The translations under genes were made by a program, and so were the position numbers. The notes beneath the pieces are model-generated. The model saw only the letters and a program-made list of their open reading frames with translations, was not told the origin of the DNA and searched no databases. Below are positions 1 to 12,555 of a stretch of 64,000 nt of DNA, one piece after another. The stretch's first letter is position 1; the number at the start of each line of letters is the position of its first letter. Source of the stretch: Steromphala cineraria (lineage: Eukaryota; Mollusca; Gastropoda; Trochida; Trochidae); assembly GCA_916613615.1 (NCBI GenBank), contig OU744731.1:19190328-19254327 (forward strand), written 5' to 3'.

Positions 1-93
1 TGTAAAGGCATTACAATGTACCAGACCAGTTACTTTAAGATAGATGGTATAGATAGATTTCGCCGTATCCAATTAAGTTATTTACCAATTTGA

Positions 94-588
94 AATACCG
101 GGAATCCTCGCATTAAAGCCCTGACATTTACGATATCGGGTTAGATCCGTCCCCTATATGTATTACATACCCACGTTTTACCTACATTTTATTTACGATA
201 TCGGGTTCCTGTGGTTTCAAACGTAGCAAATGCATTGGGATTCACAAATGCAAGTTTCATTTTAGATACCAAACATAATTGTTTTTAATACGTTTGATGA
301 TAAGCAATCAGGAACTTACAGGGTAAAAACGTTGTTGTTTATCATCGAGTTTTAAAAGAAAAGTAAGTCTCTCTTTTTTCAATCGCCATTGCAGTATTAC
401 ATATTGGTGGAATCGTTTATAATTAAACCCTCGACTACTACAGAGATACCTAAGATTGATAGTAAAAAGAAAACCTACGTTTCGTTGTAATTTATCTATA
501 TATATTTATATAATTTATATATTTTCTTACATAAATGGGTGAAATTCGAAATTATGCCATGGGCTTAAATACGAGGATTCCCGGTGGA
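94..588. mobile_element. MITE-like element with inverted ends
   Basis: The ends are inverted copies of about 25 bp. ACCGGGAATCCTCG at the left (about 94-120) reappears reverse-complemented as CGAGGATTCCCGGT at the right (about 562-588), with a few mismatches further in. The interior is non-coding and carries a short direct repeat (TTTACGATATCGGGTT near 129 and near 191). I found no matching target-site duplication, so the superfamily is unknown. Confidence 0.45.
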
Positions 589-800
589 TTTTCGATGGTG
601 GACAACAACGATATTAAGAAAATGGCAACTTTTGTCAACATTTCTTGCTAAACAAAATATAACATTTTCTCTATCGGATACTGAAACATTCATTTAGAAG
701 GGAACAAAATTAAAAAATAACGTGTCTTTTAACTTAAAACGTCTTTATTAGGACGATTCTTTTATCAGTATGTATGTAGGCTAGATGTATTCAAATTTTG
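589..800. other. Short non-coding stretch
   Basis: AT-rich sequence between the MITE-like element and the ACGT array. No coding signal seen. Confidence 0.5.
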
Positions 801-910
801 TTATTACGTACGTACGTAATAATTTATCACGTACGTACGCAATAATAACACGTACGTACGTAATAGATTTTCACGTACGTACGCAAATATAACACGTACG
901 TACGTAATAA
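801..910. repeat. Array of five ACGTACGTACG palindromic boxes
   Basis: Five copies of ACGTACGTACG start at 806, 829, 850, 873 and 894. The spacing alternates 23, 21, 23, 21 bp. Copies 1, 3 and 5 continue as GTAATA and copies 2 and 4 as GCAA, so the true unit is a 44-bp dimer repeated about 2.5 times. The surroundings are AT-rich and poor in CpG, so the boxes stand out. It may be a short minisatellite or a cluster of binding sites with an ACGT core; the sequence alone does not decide. Confidence 0.8.
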
Positions 911-2372
911 AAATATTTTTTTACCATGTCCCTTCTGGAGCTTCGTAATATAACCTACTGAACCGGCGGTGTCAGCTCGTTACTGCCTTTCTGAATGTTT
1001 TGGTTACGTTTCCGAAATCACGTTTGACTGATTGACGCGCATCATTGTCCGGTTCCGCGACTTCGAACCTTCCTATTGACACTATAAAACGTCGATAAGC
1101 TTCGATATGCGAGCCAACCCTATGGTCAATAAGATTTAGTGCGAATTACTTTCACGCTCTGCCTTGTTCTACAACGACGTTGATGTCTTAATTTCTCAAA
1201 AATCCAAAAATTTGGAATACTGTCTCTCCTGTAATGTTATAGGTTGCATTGATTCAAGTATAGACTGTTTGCTTTTAAGTAATGGGTTACTGAATACATG
1301 TATTGGATAAAGTGGAATTCCTTTTGTTATGTAACGGGATAAATTCCATAATTTCACATTCATTTACATTACTACCTCAAATTCATATACAAATAATGAA
1401 TTTCTTGGAGTTTAAACATATCAAAACAACTAAAACTGTTAAGCAAATTAAGTAAAAATGGGTTATGTTGGAATTAAAACATTTTGAAGATTGAAAACAA
1501 AGGGTTCATAAAACAGACTCACTGATACAAATCTATGTCTCAGAGGATTTTATAGTACATATTGTGAAATAAAACACTGAGTTTTGGTCTATTTAAAGAA
1601 AAGGTAGATGAATTATCTAAATATGTTCCAAATTTCATAGATTTTTGTCGAATATTTAAAAAAGAGGTTAATTTAACGTTGTTTGATTTTTTGGGCTCAG
1701 AAGTATACAGTTCATAAACCCTATTTGCCAACAATAACGCGCACAAGATTTAAATTCTTTAAAGTCAGTTGATCTGCACAAGACGTCACAAATGTTTACA
1801 GATTGATGAAAGAATCAGGGTGGACTCCCTGCCATGCCAAAAGCTCATCAGATCTGATTGGATAAAAGCGTAGTCAAATTCATCAATTCAACTTTTTTCT
1901 TTAGGTCTGAGTACTAAGGAGCTAAATATTATGGTTATCATATTTTGCAGGTCATATAGTAATAGTTCTAAAATTGCATTGACTGAAAAACTGATATTAT
2001 GATACTATGAGTTCTAAATGTACCCTTTCCATTGACTGTATCAGTCACATCAAGATAGTGTAGAGACGGTTCACTACCTGGAAAGCAACATTTGTGAGTT
2101 TTAAATCTTGCAAACAATAGAGGGTTCTTTGTGATCTTAAAAATATATTTCTGACAACTATCAAGCTCATTTCTGATTTATTTCATAAAGAAAACAAAGA
2201 TAACAATCGCCTTTCTAACAAATATATAAAAGTTATCTGACACATGGATCATTGATAAATCTATTCCCGTTTTTCCCACTTCCACGACCGGTTCCAATCT
2301 GATGGCTGTGAACTTGGTCAATAATTGAAATTATAAAGAAATATCCAAATATGGGAGCTAGAACATAGATTA
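911..2372. other. Non-coding stretch, no gene seen
   Basis: AT-rich sequence with only short chance open frames. The longest, on the minus strand at 1540-1746, has no recognisable domain and no splice-site support. No repeat structure was evident. Confidence 0.5.
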
Positions 2373-3060
2373 TTATGATTGAGTTGACATCTTACGCCGA
2401 GATATACTAACTAAAGCGGCCAGTGGATTTACGATAGTGTCTAGTTGTAAGAGGAATGCAGTTTTCTCAATATCTGACAACTGGGGGAAATTCTTGTACG
2501 AAATACCAACATTTTGGAATAGGTCATACCGGAGATCTGAGTAATATGGACAATTTACTAAGAAGTGAACTTCATCTTTGACAGCCTGACGACTACAGTG
2601 ACGACAAATCCTATCAACAAGAGCTGAGGGAAAATCTACCACGTTCTAGTTCTAATTGAAGTGTACCACAACGGAGCTTACATAGAACACTACGATGTCA
2701 TATTATACGAGGCAATATAGTTATTGTTCTGAGATAAAAGTGTTCTTAAATTGCCTATATATATGTACGAAGCTTATTTCTGTTGTGGTGTCCCTAGTCA
2801 TTCCACAGTTCCGCAGCCACTCCTGATGATCTAACAAACTGTATATTCTGAGATGATGTAGCAATTTCACAATTAAGATATATGCAGCAAATTTATCACT
2901 GGGAGATTCAACGATTGTAACAAAGATGACACGTTATTATCCCATGATTTGGCAAGACGCTGTGACCAGCTACTTACAACGAAAGGCAATCTATTAGATG
3001 CCCTACGGTGTAGCAATACCCAGAATCTCAGTATTTCTAGCCTCTGTTTTGACGAATTAC
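2373..3060 (-). pseudogene. Decayed LINE reverse-transcriptase ORF, C-terminal end
   Basis: The minus strand carries remains of the C-terminal region of a non-LTR retrotransposon ORF2. The clearest part, 2373-2642, encodes RICRHC...DEVHFLVNCPYYSDLR, a Cys/His-rich tail pattern common in LINE proteins of marine invertebrates. Just upstream, in a different frame, 2640-2700 reads KLRCGTLQLELERGRFS, the usual lead-in to that tail, so there is a frameshift near 2640. Further upstream (2700-3060), KLRTY and WDNNVSSLLQSLNLP fragments appear between stop codons. The reverse-transcriptase palm is not present. This is an old, dead copy; the exact clade cannot be fixed from this fragment. Confidence 0.7.
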
Positions 3061-6000
3061 TTGATACTGTTTCATCTTTCTAGGCTTTATGGGGAGAAAT
3101 GAAAAAAGGATTTTTTTGGAGGTGCTTCCCGTGGCCGTGTACACGCGTTGTTAAAGGACTATGATGATCAACTATGATTGATAATCCCCATCAGCTAACG
3201 AAGAGGTCTATACACAAGGTTTTAGCTTGCTGTAGCTTTTGTTTCTGGAGATATTGAAAATAGTCCATTAGAGCGAGGCCCTCGTGATCCTAATTATGGG
3301 TCCTATAGGGTCGCCAGCTCCATCCATGACCCATTAGCAAAAGCAACTGACTTTCTATGCTCATTTAACTTTTCTTTTTGAGAAGAATATAAAAATATGG
3401 TGGTTTCGGCCGTTAGAATATTATTAGATTTTATTAAATATTGATAAATATCATTAGCCAATGAGTCTGTACTTAAAATTTCAAATTTCTTGGGCTGTTC
3501 TGAAAAAAATCCGGAAATATAGAAAAATATTTTTTTAATCACCTTTTATGCAGCCTGTTCATAACAAATTCAACATAACATTAATTACCTTATGGACGTT
3601 GAAATCTTATAAATATAAGAAGAGACTGGAATATAGCGTTAGACAATAAAACCATTTTTGGATTTGACAAAATATAATTCCTGGATCCGCTACTGAAAGA
3701 AGGAAATATAGTATTTTCGAGTTTCTGTAGGAATGCTGGGAGGATAAGGGTTTCATTCTTTGTGTAGGTCTCAAGGAATTTTAGAAAAACGTAAAAGTGA
3801 CACCAAAATGTTTTTGTTATAACTTTAAAACAAGGGTAATTCTGTCGATGTTTTTTTCTCCAAAAACCAGTAGGGGGATTCTACACATATATCTGGCATG
3901 CGCAAAATAGGGTTATTTTATACTCAAATGGAGTCGATGCAGTGTTATCGTTTGAAACAGTAACTCTTAAATATCGCGCGGTATATAATAACGCGTGCGT
4001 CCCATTGAAGCGTTAACTCCAGACGACATAATAGCAACTCTACAACTCTATTCGGATCGCCAACTTGACTTTTGCAAATCAAAACATGTTTTTTTCTTGA
4101 AAACAAGGAAGTCGTGATCACTGGTTGAAATGACGTCCAGTCCTATTTGAAACAAGTATTCTAAATTATTGACGTTAAAGGCTGTAATCAAACGATTTTA
4201 GAATAAATTTTGGGAATCATTTGAGTTCAATCTAAACACTTCTCACTTTCAGTTGACACTGGCCATGGTCATATTTTGTTATAAGGTCATTTAATTGTGT
4301 TTTTCTTTTCTTCAGAATTTGCGACTTTGAAGGTTAATTGTGGTCTAACTTGTGATTATGACTTATAGGTCAATACTTAAATTTGACCAGTTGGCTTGAA
4401 AGAATGGAATTATAAATAATACTATTACCAATAACCACTTTAATTTTTTAGGATAATGCAACTTAAATTGTTTCTTGACATATCTAATACCACAATTTTA
4501 TGAATGCAACCACATTGTCTTATTTCAAGGAGATGACTTTTGATGCTGAAAAAACGTGGGGGTGCTTAACTTTTACACAGCTTTGGTAAAACAACCATAA
4601 ATTTTTTTTGTCACAGCTTTTGTCAAGACCCGCCCCCGTTTCCACTTGCAAGAACCAATGAGCTATACACGTAAAAATAATTTATCTCTTCAAGATACGC
4701 TGTGCATGGAAATTAAGCTTAAATGAAAATGATTACTAATCAACAACACGCACTGCATGCTTTTAGGGGCGTCTCATACTCAGACTATTATGTACGTTCT
4801 GTTGTTCTCTGCAAACCCAAGCTACATTGATTGGCTTTCGGTACACCAAATTTCACCAGATCTTGGTTCACCAAAGTTCACCAAATCTTGGCCAGAATCT
4901 TTGATTCACCTTGGTAAGTAGGACTATTGTTTTCTATATTAGCGTTTTAGTGTTATAAGTAATTTTTGTAGCGTTTTAGTGTTATAATTGTCGTTAGAGT
5001 TTGTTGGATTTTATTATCCATTAGCATTTAGAATTTATGTGTTAATAATACTGTATGTTTTTAATAACTTAACATAAGGACAGAATATTATAAGCTAAAA
5101 TCTTAGTTTTAGGCCATAATGTAACTAGGTCCCCATAACCATTATAGAGTTTAGTTTATTACGGCGTGATAGGATATGTACATTTGATACTGATGACTAA
5201 ATCACTAGCAGGCATTTGTTACACCCCACTGAATAACCACTCTTACATATACATACTTTAATAGATGTAAAAAATACACATTAGTCATTACAGTTGAACT
5301 GCAGTCAATAACTAATATTTATAGTAGGCCTACAGCTTAAAAATATATTTAAATTATTCGACTGAGCAATGGATTAAATATTTGCTATGCTATTTGCAAC
5401 TTCGAATATCGGCGATATATGGAGTAAAATTCAATAAAACATTACTTTCGTCCGATCTGTAATTAATACATGTTTATATGTCCTAAGTTCTCAACTTTGC
5501 TTAGTTTGGGTTTTAGCGGCATTCAGTAGATCGTAGATCGTAGGACGTTGTCGCCACAACACATTTTACGATTTTGTGCTAGGTTTATCAACATTTACAG
5601 TCAGAAAGCAGTTTTAGATCTTCGTTAAGAACTAGAGTTTCCTAAGATTTACCGAGATTGTTCGGCCTCCGACCCCCACATAACTCCCCAAATCAAAGTC
5701 ATGTTTGAGCGACCCTCCCTATTAAAGTGTACCTTTTTCATGACCCTCTTAAAAACATTATGAAATTTGATTTTAGAATTTTTTTATTAGGTTCTACATT
5801 ACTTTAAAAACTAGTTAATAGAATATTGAAACACACATTTATGCTATGATCAATTGATTATATACAGTATATATATAGTTTGGGAGTTAGCTTAGGACAA
5901 AATAGTCCAGTTAAATTGGCAGAGTATCCACCACAAATTGCAAAAGAAATTATTTCAACTGATTGACACTTAATGAAGTCGTATTCCTTTAAAACATATT

Positions 6001-6559
6001 GAAAATCTATGAAAATCTAAGTTGTGGATGAAGGTCAAATGTATCTTTTAAGGTCATAGGGGTCACAGGAACAGATTTTGTATCAGATGTAATTATATTT
6101 TCCTCTTATGTGTATCATGCTGCATATCAAATGAAAGCTAATGGCTTATCTTATTCAGATATGTAACTTATAACATTCTACAATACAACATGTCTTTATA
6201 AAATCAGAATATTTAATTTTGAATCCTGTTGTGACTTTGTATCGAGTTCTGCTTACCACAAACCTGTATGGCATCTTTCGCACATTAACTACTGCAACAT
6301 ATGTCAGAACAAAAAACTTTGACCAAATATTGTTCTATTTTCAATACCATCTAAATGTTATTTTGTAAGTATATCACCAACATACTTCAACATATTTTTC
6401 AATATGAAATATTCAGGGAATGATAAATTGAGGTAATAGGTATTAACAGCAGCATATCCCCTTCTCTTTCTAAATTCTGAGTATTGATAGCCAGATTTTT
6501 ATGTTTGAAAGATTTAATTGTGACAGCAGCATAAGTAAATTTAGAATTTTAAGAAAGCA
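3061..6559. other. Non-coding stretch, no gene seen
   Basis: No coding region supported. The minus-strand frame at 3303-3542 lies just upstream of the LINE fossil and might be more of the same element, but I could not recognise any motif. Small local repeats are present: a TTCACCAAA/TTCACCAGA phrase repeated at about 4850-4910, and GTAGCGTTTTAGTGTTATA twice near 4940-4990. Confidence 0.45.
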
Positions 6560-7095
6560 CTTTGTCAATGTAGTTGTAGTGGGTGTAGCTGATTAGGTTA
6601 ATGTAGTGGGTAAGGGGGGTGTAGTGGGTGAGCGTGTAAGGTGGGTTAGAGGGGTAGATGGGAGGTTAGTGCGGGGGGGGAAATAGAGGATGGGTTAGGG
6701 GGAGGGATGGGAGGTTAGTGAGGGGGTAGGTGTAGTGGATAAGGTAGATGTAGTGGGTGAGGTAGGTGTAGTGGATAAGGTAGATGTAGTGGGTGTAGTG
6801 GGTGAGGTAGGTGTAGTGGATAAGGTAGATGTAGTGGGTGTAGTGGGTGAGGTAGGTGTAGTGGATAAGGTAGATGTAGTGAGTGTAGCAGATAAGGTAG
6901 GTGTAGTGGGTGAGATAGGTGTAGTGGATAAGGTAGGTGTAGTGGGTGTAGCAGATAAGGTAGATGTAGTGGGTGAGGTAGGTGTAGTGGATAAGGTAGA
7001 TGTAGTGGGTAAGGTGGATGTAGTGGATAAGGTAGGTGTAGTGGGTGTAGCTGATAAGGTAGGTGTAGATGGTGAGGTTAGTGAGGGGGTGAAAT
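6560..7095 (+). repeat. G-rich GTAGTGGGTGAGGTAGGT minisatellite
   Basis: An array of 9-bp and 18-bp units such as GTAGTGGATAAGGTAGAT and GTAGTGGGTGAGGTAGGT. It starts irregularly near 6560 and is most regular at 6735-7075. All purine-rich units lie on the plus strand, giving strong strand asymmetry. The 127-codon open frame through it (VVDKVDVVGEVG repeats) follows from a repeat length divisible by three, and I do not treat it as a gene. Confidence 0.9.
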
Positions 7096-7217
7096 GGTCA
7101 GATAATTATTGTCATTAAATTTTTATTGCATCTGACTATAAAATCTGATTAGAAAAAAAATTGTTCAATGTATACAAAATTCATATTTTAATGTCTGTGT
7201 TTTGTTGTTTGTCTACA

Positions 7218-7605
7218 ACTTCCACTGGTGCAAACCGTGCATCAGTGGATAGCCATAGGTTAGCGTTAGGCCGCCTTAGTTGCAGCAACGACCGCCGAGG
7301 TTGCTGCAACATCCGCCGCAGTTGCAGAGACTACCGCCGACGTCCCTGCAACTTCCACTGGTGCAAACCGTGCATCAGTGGATAGCCTTAGGTTAGCTTT
7401 AGGCTGCCGCAGTTGCAGCAACGACCCCCGAGGTTGCTCCAACATCCGCCGCAGTTGCAGAGACTACCGCCGACGTCCCTGCAACTTCCACTGGTGCAAA
7501 CCGTGCATCAGTGGATAGCCTTAGGTGAGCGTTAGGCCGCCGCAGTTGCAGAAACGACCGCCGAGGTTGCTGCAACATCCGCCGCAGTTGCAGAGACTAC
7601 CGCCA
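7218..7605. repeat. 133-bp GC-rich tandem repeat, about 2.9 copies
   Basis: The phrase TCCACTGGTGCAAACCGTGC starts at 7221, 7354 and 7487, an exact 133-bp period. The unit is far more GC- and CpG-rich than its surroundings and contains complementary GTTGCAG/CTGCAAC segments that can fold on themselves. Short open frames inside it (for example 7161-7385) are by-products of the repeat. Confidence 0.9.
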
Positions 7606-7685
7606 CACAAATTTAGAATGTTTAATATCCAAAAAGTAACAACAACATGCGATAATTAAACAATATACCAAGTATAATAATATAT

Positions 7686-7708
7686 CCCCCCCCCCCCCCC
7701 CCCCCCCC
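7686..7708 (+). repeat. Poly-C tract (23 C)
   Basis: Uninterrupted run of C on the plus strand. A second, similar tract of 18 C lies at 19,880-19,897. Confidence 0.95.
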
Positions 7709-8278
7709 GCATTATGTGCCGTGGGAGTAGAGTTGCAAAAGGCAAAGAAGGTACAATGAGGGGTATAGAATTCTTATCTTTATTAATAAATCTGTACTCA
7801 TTTACTGTCTTTTTAACCTTTAATTTATCAAGTAAATGAAGAAGTGACTTGTACATTGTCTTTTCCAATGTGCTTGACTTTTATGTGAACTTTTCTTTTG
7901 ACATTATAGGCCTAATGGTAGTGACCCATTTAAATTTCAGAAAATTACTAAAATGCCTTAAAATTGTCAAATATGTCTTTCCCAATCCCTGGTCTTATTT
8001 TCAATAAAGCATCATCTGATTGCACAATGACGTGATTTTGTTTTTTTATGTTTTTATTCCCAAGAAGACATATTACATGTACACATCATGTCATGGCTAA
8101 ATAGAAAATCACACAACAAGCAATTCACAAGCATGAATATGAGACAATTTGCATGTAAGACAAAATATACAGTGTTCAACTGTATGGCCCTGATTTGAGC
8201 AGACAAGGTTGTAAAGGATTGATTTTAGGAGATCAATCAAAATCACTATATAAAGCTATGATAATAGGGTGTGGAGAG
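7709..8278. other. Non-coding stretch, no gene seen
   Basis: AT-rich sequence without coding signal or obvious repeats. Confidence 0.45.
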
Positions 8279-8335
8279 ATAATAATAATAATATGCATAC
8301 TTATATTGCGCCTTTTCCACGTCCTAAGACCAGAA
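8279..8335 (-). mobile_element. LINE/SINE 3' tail fragment (L2/CR1-like)
   Basis: Read on the minus strand the segment is GTGGAAAAGGCGCAATATAA followed by ATGCATATTATTATTATTAT. A GCGCAATATAA phrase followed by an ATT-rich tail is the layout of L2/CR1-type 3' ends, and it matches in kind the tail of the LINE at 37,218-38,121. Only the tail is present. Confidence 0.5.
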
Positions 8336-8544
8336 TGCAAACAAATTGGTTTGTTCATTGTTTGAGTAAGCAATGTATCTACATGATTTGTAGTATCTTC
8401 TTATTTCATTTTTAATCTGATTTAAATTTAGCTTAATGTCTCTTCTGCTCATATTGTAGATGGTTTTTTTTACAATCAGGCAGATTACATTTAGAGGGTT
8501 ATTATTTTTTCCCTTGACGCCAAAAAGAATATTTTCCAGTTTTA

Positions 8545-9352
8545 ATCAGCTATTGGATATTTGGCATGACTTTGAATATGTCAATTTTGACATTACCCCG
8601 ACCCAAATCGGGAAAACGTCTTTAAAATCTACATTATTTACTCAATGGTGCGCAATTTAGATTCTTTTTGATCATCTTCATAATACACCTTTATCTAGAA
8701 AGTTTGGCTACCATTGGTCAACTATTGGATATTTGGCATGACTTTGAATATGTTAATTTTGACAGTACCCCGACCCAAATCGGGAAAACGTCTTTAAAAT
8801 CTACATTATTTACTCAATGGTGCGCAATTTAGATGCTTTTTGATCATCTTTATAATACACGTTGATCTGGCAAATTTGGCTTCCATTGGTCAACTATTGG
8901 TAATTTGGCATGACATTGAATATGTTAATTTTGACATTACCCCGACCCAAATCGGCAAAACGTCTTTAAAATCTACATTATTTACTCAATGGTGCGCAAT
9001 TTATATTCTTTTTGATCATCTTCATAATACACGTTGATCTGGCAAGTTTGGCTACCGTTGGTCAACTATTGGATATGTAGCATGACTTTGAATATGTAAA
9101 TGTCTACAGGACCTCGACCCAAATCGGGAAAACGTCTTTAAAATATATATTGTTGACCCAATGGTGCGCAATTTAAATTCTTTTTACTCAAATACATGAT
9201 ACACGTTGATCTGGCAAGTTTGGCTACCGTTGGTCAACTAGTGGATATGTAGCATGACTTTGAATATGTAAATGTCTCAAGGACCTCGACCCAAATCGGG
9301 AAAACGTCTTTAAAATATATATTGTTGACCCAATGGTGCGCAATTTAGATTC
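8545..9352. repeat. 172-bp satellite, about 4.7 copies
   Basis: The phrase CAACTATTGGATATTTGGCATGA and close variants recur with the TATTGG word at 8551, 8723, 8895, 9067 and 9239, exactly 172 bp apart. Each unit also contains CGACCCAAATCGGGAAAACG and CAATGGTGCGCAATTTA. Copies 4 and 5 resemble each other more than copies 1-3 (both have GATATGTAGCATGA and AAAATATATATTGTTGACCC), so two subtypes exist. Open frames at 8460-8660 and 8840-9037 lie inside the array and are not genes. Confidence 0.95.
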
Positions 9353-12300
9353 CTAATATCCAAAGGAATTTTTATCTAGAGAAAGGGATCGAAACATCGT
9401 GTGAATTACGAAGATAATAGTTACTTTTTGATGCAACATAGTTTGGTAAAATGTCTTTTTGGTACGGTGGTGTCATATAATTTTGAACAATAAATAGTAT
9501 ATAGTACAATATAATAGTACAATAAATAGTATAACTTCACATCAAGCCCATACGTTTTTAGCAACTCAGCTTTAGGTTGAAGAGATATCTTGTTGAAGTC
9601 AAATATGACAATCGTATTAAATTTTGTCATTTATCGAGTAGTACCTACTTTTGCTGATAATCAAAATGCTAAAGCCAATTATGTATAGTGAAAGAATGAA
9701 CGTGGATTTGCAGATGAAATTTTGTGATTAAACAACATTTTATGTTAACAATTTTAAAATATTATTTGGAACGTGTGTACCTGTTGAACTTTATCATGAT
9801 ATAAACGAAACATTTCCCACAAATGGAACCAAGTATGCATCTTATCTACAAGCTATTTCAGAATGGATAAATCATGTTAAAAATGTTATTATCAGATTGC
9901 ATTGCATAAATGTTCATTAAACTCAATAGTTTTCTTTGCTTATGCGTCAGATAAATAATAAATTATTTATAAAACTAGAAATACGGAACAAGTCCTGGAG
10001 TGCACAATATTCAAAGAGTTTTTTAGGGGTTGAGGCAGTAAAATTAAGGGTAAAAGTTAACAAGGAGTGGCATACATCTCGAGGAGCAACTGACAAAAAT
10101 CATTGGTACTTACATTTATTATAATCATATTAGATGGAATAACTAAAGTAACAAAAACAAAACAAAAAAGAAACTCAGACCAAATTCAGCTTCTCAATAT
10201 AACGCTTATAGCAGTGATAAGTATGAACAGAAGGTTTGAGGTAGAGTGAGCATGCGTCTTTCGTTTCCAGAACGCAATCCTACTTTTGCAGCTTCGGGGC
10301 GAAGCGCACTTGCACTTATTAGCGGATGAATGCGAATTTGGCGTTATAAAAACAAAAGTTATGTTTCTTGGCGCTCCAAGGTCTTTTTTCTCTTTATCAC
10401 ATCCATAAATGATTTTTGATCGGCCAATTGGATTTTTGAAACTTGATTTCTCTATTTGGGTCGTTTCCCGGTTTGGGTCGTTACACCGTAAAATAGTTTG
10501 CTGGGAAACCCCTTATTTGTACATAATTTCTTAGCTTTATTTATACATGGCTATATTTATCCACTTAACTTTCTCTCTCCTATTTTGTTTTGCTTGGTGA
10601 ATTGTTTTTGATACTTAAAAACGCATCCTTTTTCGGGCCTGGGACCTTTCTAAATATTTGGTCTAGTGACCATTACGTTAACGTAAGATGATTCTCAGAT
10701 GACACTAGTCTAAGCATATCTGTTTTTTTTGTGTACGACAAACACACATTAAACCTATCCAATTTTATTGGTATATTTCTTTTCCTTTTTGTAAAGCAAG
10801 TCATGTCTTGTCCAACACCTCAATCTACCCCACCGGGTCAGATCAGGGGAAATTTTGACTTTTAGGACTCCCAACTGATGGGATGTTGTAGTCAAATTAA
10901 ACATGACCCTTCTTTTTTACATACATTATGACAAAAACGTTAAAATTTACGTAAAGGAAAAGGCAAAATCGTCGTCTTCGAGCAAAATTAATGATCATGT
11001 CACATAATAAAATCCTTTGTTGAATGAAAGTAAATTACTTTTTAGAAACATTTTAGAAAGTAAGTAATCTCAGAAAACATTGTTTATGATAATCGTATTC
11101 AATAAATTATATACCAGCTCATAGAAGATTTATATATATGTCTATATGAGGACTTTCTTTATTAGATAATGTATTTTAGTATCCACAAAAACCTTCAAAA
11201 TTCATCCTTTTACATTTCTTGCACAAAAGTGTATATAATCTATTTGCTTCTTTCCGTTTCAAGAATATTGGATTGGATCCTATTTTTAAATTTAAAACAG
11301 CAATAAACCACTTATATGAACTAACACTTAAACCAACAACATAACGATCCAAACTTTCTACGTGACAGAAAGCACACAGCAAAGACCGTGTTGGGCATCC
11401 ATTGTTATAAATGATTTATAAGATGTCGAGAAGCATTAAACTCATTTTCCCATTTTAATCAATAAAGTGACAGGCTACATTATTGTCACTATTTACAGCA
11501 TTTTTTCATGTAGACGTACCACTCGAGGGACATCTTCAGATAGTATTAAGTTATCTTACTTATTTCATTCTCCATGAAGGAAAAACAAGCCACAACTAAT
11601 GAGTTAATTACAAGTTGCAACAACACAGTGGTGGAGAGATCTTCTGCTATTATACAGCTATTTTGCATTACACCTACCTTTCCAAAATGGCGTCATCGTT
11701 TCCCTATTGTCTTGTGTAAAAACAAGATCATGTGAACGGATACAGTTTGAAAATACAGTTGACTATATTTTAGTTATACATACATTATAATAGTTATTAC
11801 AAAATTTAATCATATCTCTCATACAATAAAGATATAAAACTGATGTCGATTTATTATTCTTAAGGGGAAAGTACATAAGCGCGTTCGATGGCTTATTATC
11901 AAATTTTAACCTCGATATTTCCATCCAGGCAACTATTTATGGAAAATATGATACTCTATTGGCCGTTTAATCAAATTATGAGTTTCAAATCAATTTTAAA
12001 AAGAAGATATATACCTTACATTACATTACATTATAACAATTATCAAAACATTGATAATTGTAATACATCACATGGCAATGCAACAGAATATAGGTTTGAT
12101 TTCAAATGTAATTATTGTCCGGAAAAAAATGCCAATATGCAGTTGGTCACAGCATCAGCTGTCATTGCTGTAGGGATATGATGATTAGGCGTTTTTTCCT
12201 CCTTAGTAAGAAAATTTACATTGAACAAGTGTACCGCACAGAACTTTCAACATATATCTGTCAAAATTAGAAACGCTAAAAATATCAATGTTAATGGTAA

Positions 12301-12358
12301 AGTTGTCAGTACAAAATGACCATAAAACTTGTTTGGGTTTGTGGTCTTTGGTTACTTG
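9353..12358. other. Non-coding stretch, no gene seen
   Basis: No supported gene. Open frames at 9936-10124, 11176-11382 and 11888-12181 have no recognisable motif or splice-site support. Confidence 0.45.
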
Positions 12359-12555
12359 CATTCTCTCCCCACAGAGACATATCAAGTAATGAACTGTTGA
12401 TCGAGCCGCCGTTCTTATTCGCCGAGTTTGTAGGGTAGAATGGGAGATGCCTGATTGCAATATTTCCGCCGGGGAAAGTGCCTGGTTTTTGTCTAATTAA
12501 AACAAAGGAAAGAATCACATTTTAAGACTAGATCTGCCTCTTTGGGGGGAGAATG
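12359..12555. mobile_element. MITE copy with CATTCTCTCCCC ends
   Basis: Starts CATTCTCTCCCCACAGAG and ends CTTTGGGGGGAGAATG, the ends of the better-preserved element at 35,823-36,164. Internal phrases (GATCGAGCC, GGGTAGAATGGGAGATGCCTG) are shared with 21,635-22,075. It is shorter than the 35.8-kb copy (about 197 bp versus 342 bp), and I see no matching target-site duplication. The overlapping minus-strand open frames at 12,203-12,518 are artefacts of this element. Confidence 0.7.

Noticed and set aside
3303..3542. 79-codon minus-strand frame upstream of the LINE fossil
   Set aside because: No motif could be matched to a LINE or other family; position alone is not enough to call it.
6735..7118. 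127-codon open frame rich in VVGEVGVVDKVD repeats
   Set aside because: It is the translation of an 18-bp minisatellite; unit length divisible by three keeps it open. No start context, domain or splice support.
7656..7868. 70-codon minus-strand frame ending in a glycine run
   Set aside because: The glycines are the poly-C tract read on the other strand; no other coding signal.
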